A DNA stretch of 6,709 nucleotides from SZUA-217 sp034658975 (GTDB lineage: Bacteria; Actinomycetota; Acidimicrobiia; Spongiisociales; ZC4RG35): assembly GCA_034658975.1 (NCBI GenBank), contig JAYEGJ010000133.1:1-6709 (forward strand). The letters are read 5' to 3'. The notes beneath the pieces are model-generated. The model saw nothing but the letters and a program-made list of their open reading frames with translations. It was not told the DNA's origin and searched no databases. Position numbers and translations under genes: made by a program. Of this stretch, positions 5,511 to 6,709 are shown piece after piece. Each line of letters begins with the position of its first letter. The first letter of the stretch is position 1.

Positions 5511-5568
5511 ATCCACAACCTTCACGTTCAACTTGAAGGTTAGCTCTTACGCGCCGATCTGCGCGTAA
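5500..5568 (+). other. Possible 22-residue peptide ORF in the thiN leader
   Basis: ATG at 5500, preceded at 6 nt by a purine-rich GAGAGAAG, opens a 22-codon frame ending at TAA (5566-5568); the peptide ends in KVSSYAPICA. Its last eight codons and stop lie inside the terminator-like hairpin at 5545-5570, and its middle encodes the hairpin at 5517-5541. It could be a leader peptide, a small peptide gene or chance. There is no run of one amino acid as in classical attenuation. Confidence 0.25.
5517..5541 (+). repeat. Inverted repeat / hairpin upstream of thiN
   Basis: AACCTTCA (5517-5524) pairs with TGAAGGTT (5534-5541) around a 9-nt loop. A competing small hairpin (TTCAA-C-TTGAA-like pairing, 5527-5537) shares the right arm. 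It is the first of two tandem hairpins between the ATP-grasp and thiN genes. Confidence 0.5.
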
Positions 5569-5580
5569 GACGATTTTGTC
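5545..5580 (+). terminator. Intrinsic terminator after the ATP-grasp gene
   Basis: A perfect 10-bp stem, TCTTACGCGC (5545-5554) with GCGCGTAAGA (5561-5570), has a 6-nt loop and is followed by CGATTTTGTC, a short T tract. It most likely ends the ATP-grasp transcript. It finishes 16 nt before the thiN ATG, so thiN would need its own promoter or regulated readthrough. Confidence 0.65.
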
Positions 5581-5586
5581 ATTTAC

Positions 5587-6210
5587 ATGAGCACCGTCCT
5601 CATCTTCACCGACGGGGACCCGCCCGGGATGCAACTGGTCGATGAACTACCTGACGCCGAGTTGGTCGTGGCCGCCGACGGCGGGTACGACCACGCAGTG
5701 GCGCTTGGATACTCGGTCGATGTGGTTGTAGGGGACATGGACTCGATCGAGACCGCTCCTCTCCCCCGGCATGTCATCGTTGAGAGGCACCCCGTGGACA
5801 AGGATGCGACCGATCTGGAGCTTGCTCTGGATCTCGTGTCGCGAGACTCTCCCGACCGGGTGGTCGTCGTCGGCGGTAGTGGTGGACGCGTCGACCATGA
5901 ACTGGCCACTGCCGGTCTCCTCGGCTCCGATCGCTGGCCCGGGATCGACGACCTCGACTGGGTCTCACCCCGGGGCTGGGTTCATGTGGTCAAGGAGCGG
6001 CGGATCATGCATGGAGACAAGGGGACGATTCTCACGCTGCTCCCGGTCGGCGGCGAAATCACCGGAGTCATAACCCGTGGCCTCAAATGGGATCTGAACG
6101 ACGAAGTGCTCACGGCAGGGACCACCCGGGGTGTCTCGAATGTGATGACCGGCCCCGTAGCCGACATCAAGATCGGAAGCGGCTGTCTTCTCGTCGTGAT
6201 CCCGGCCTAG
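5587..6210 (+). CDS. thiN: Thiamine pyrophosphokinase
   Basis: A 207-residue enzyme that transfers pyrophosphate from ATP to thiamine to make thiamine diphosphate, the cofactor for transketolase, pyruvate dehydrogenase and related enzymes. The family motifs appear in order: VVAADGGYDHAVALG (28-41, Asp31), VVVGDMDSI (46-54), the substrate-binding KDATDLELAL (72-81) and VVGGSGGRVDHELA (94-107) in the catalytic alpha/beta domain. A beta-rich C-terminal domain follows, with GTILTLLPVGG (146-156), ITRGLKWDL and TTRGVSN (179-185), where thiamine binds at the dimer interface. Length is normal for the family. The ATG at 5587 directly precedes the first beta strand (TVLIFTDGD). No Shine-Dalgarno is visible; a TTTTGT hexamer 7 nt before the ATG is a poor -10 match. 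The stop overlaps the opposing pckA stop in a single CTAG. Confidence 0.92.
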   Translation: MSTVLIFTDGDPPGMQLVDELPDAELVVAADGGYDHAVALGYSVDVVVGDMDSIETAPLPRHVIVERHPVDKDATDLELALDLVSRDSPDRVVVVGGSGGRVDHELATAGLLGSDRWPGIDDLDWVSPRGWVHVVKERRIMHGDKGTILTLLPVGGEITGVITRGLKWDLNDEVLTAGTTRGVSNVMTGPVADIKIGSGCLLVVIPA

Positions 6211-6709
6211 CCGTCGAGACCGTCGAGAATCGCCGGGTCGAGGGCGGTGTATCCGCTGAGATAGGAAACACGCTCCATCTTGAGTCTCCCCACCACGGCC
6301 TCGTACTCGGCGATACGGCCCTGCCTGTTGTAGAGCCGGCGCGGCTGGAGAAGCTCAGCGTCGGACACGCCCGGAACCGACGCCGCGACGTCGTAGCCGA
6401 AGTCTTGATCCCGAACCCATTCGATGGCTCCCTCCACGATGCCCTGAACAACGGCCGAGGAGTCCCCAATGCGCACCTTCTTCGAGTCTTCACCCTCGCC
6501 CCCGACCCTGCCGGTGTTCATCACATAGGCCTCGAGACCAGGCATCGTCTTCAACAGTTCGAGAACCCGATTTCCCTGCATCGCGTCGTCATCGAAGAAG
6601 AACGGGTTGGTCCCCGGGACACGCAGGCTCTTCCCGGCCTCGGCAGCGCCGCCTGCGGAGGTCCCTTTGGTCTCGCCAAGCATGAAGTACGCCGGAATCT
6701 GATCCCGTC
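6207..6709 (-). CDS. pckA: Phosphoenolpyruvate carboxykinase (ATP-type), C-terminal part
   Basis: The last 166 codons of a minus-strand gene that continues beyond the right edge; the frame is open through 6709 (RDQIPAYFMLGETKGTSAGG), so the Met at 6683 is internal. It matches the C-terminal lobe of ATP-dependent PEP carboxykinase, which converts oxaloacetate and ATP to PEP, CO2 and ADP in gluconeogenesis. AYVMNTGRVGG aligns with the family's AYLVNTGWxGG. SKKVRIGDSSAVVQGIVEGAI aligns with GKRISIKDTRAIIDAILNG around the adenine/ATP loop, and SVPGVSDAELLQPRRLY aligns with the later VPGVDxxxLDPRxTY. Gly/Ala-rich GTSAGGAAEAGK with VPGTNPFFFDDD, instead of the classical TERG...FSxCFG segment, suggests a divergent subgroup. 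The catalytic P-loop part is outside the window. No terminator separates it from thiN. Confidence 0.8.
   Translation of the reverse strand, partial: RDQIPAYFMLGETKGTSAGGAAEAGKSLRVPGTNPFFFDDDAMQGNRVLELLKTMPGLEAYVMNTGRVGGEGEDSKKVRIGDSSAVVQGIVEGAIEWVRDQDFGYDVAASVPGVSDAELLQPRRLYNRQGRIAEYEAVVGRLKMERVSYLSGYTALDPAILDGLDG

Noticed and set aside
5473..5586. TPP riboswitch ahead of thiN
   Set aside because: I could not find the conserved CUGAGA and CCUGAUC-type core elements; only simple hairpins are present. A covariance-model search for the THI element would settle it.
1..6709. CRISPR arrays, tRNA/rRNA genes, insertion sequences, attachment sites
   Set aside because: No spaced direct repeats, tRNA-like cloverleaf, transposase motif or flanking target duplications were seen on either strand.

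Overview
The window is GC-rich chromosomal DNA (about 60% by eye) that is densely packed with genes. It looks like an actinobacterium, perhaps an uncultured lineage of the Acidimicrobiia type. That placement is an inference from the mix of protein families, from frequent starts without a Shine-Dalgarno sequence, and from -10-like hexamers sitting 7-10 nt before several start codons. No phage, transposon, CRISPR or tRNA/rRNA signal was seen, and the content is mostly housekeeping and conserved-hypothetical.

Layout from left to right. (1) Bases 1-124 hold the N-terminus of an unidentified membrane protein on the minus strand. It is divergent from a double-hotdog thioesterase-family protein (185-997, +). 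(2) A DUF3179 lipoprotein follows (1067-2284, +). It converges, 5 bp apart, on a minus-strand pair: mismatch-specific uracil/thymine DNA glycosylase mug (3101-2538) and a three-helix membrane protein (2541-2290), joined by an ATGA stop/start overlap. (3) A strong 14-bp hairpin (3111-3141) separates mug from an upstream PLDc_N-SHOCT-type membrane protein (3546-3169). That gene lies downstream of an NfuA-like Fe-S carrier (4238-3624). (4) The nfuA-like gene is divergent, across a 34-bp gap, from an ATP-grasp ligase of the L-amino-acid-ligase-like group (4273-5472, +). (5) A 114-bp spacer with two tandem hairpins and two nested mini-ORFs leads to thiamine pyrophosphokinase thiN (5587-6210, +). 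(6) thiN converges on the C-terminal part of an ATP-type phosphoenolpyruvate carboxykinase (6709-6207, -); the two stop codons share one CTAG.

The genes do not form one obvious pathway. They cover DNA repair (mug), Fe-S cluster delivery (NfuA), thiamine diphosphate synthesis (thiN), gluconeogenesis/anaplerosis (pckA), acyl-CoA or acyl-thioester hydrolysis, and an ATP-grasp ligase of unknown substrate. I see no clear new defence or mobile system. The most unusual non-coding stretch is 5469-5586. The most open biochemical question is the substrate of the ATP-grasp enzyme.
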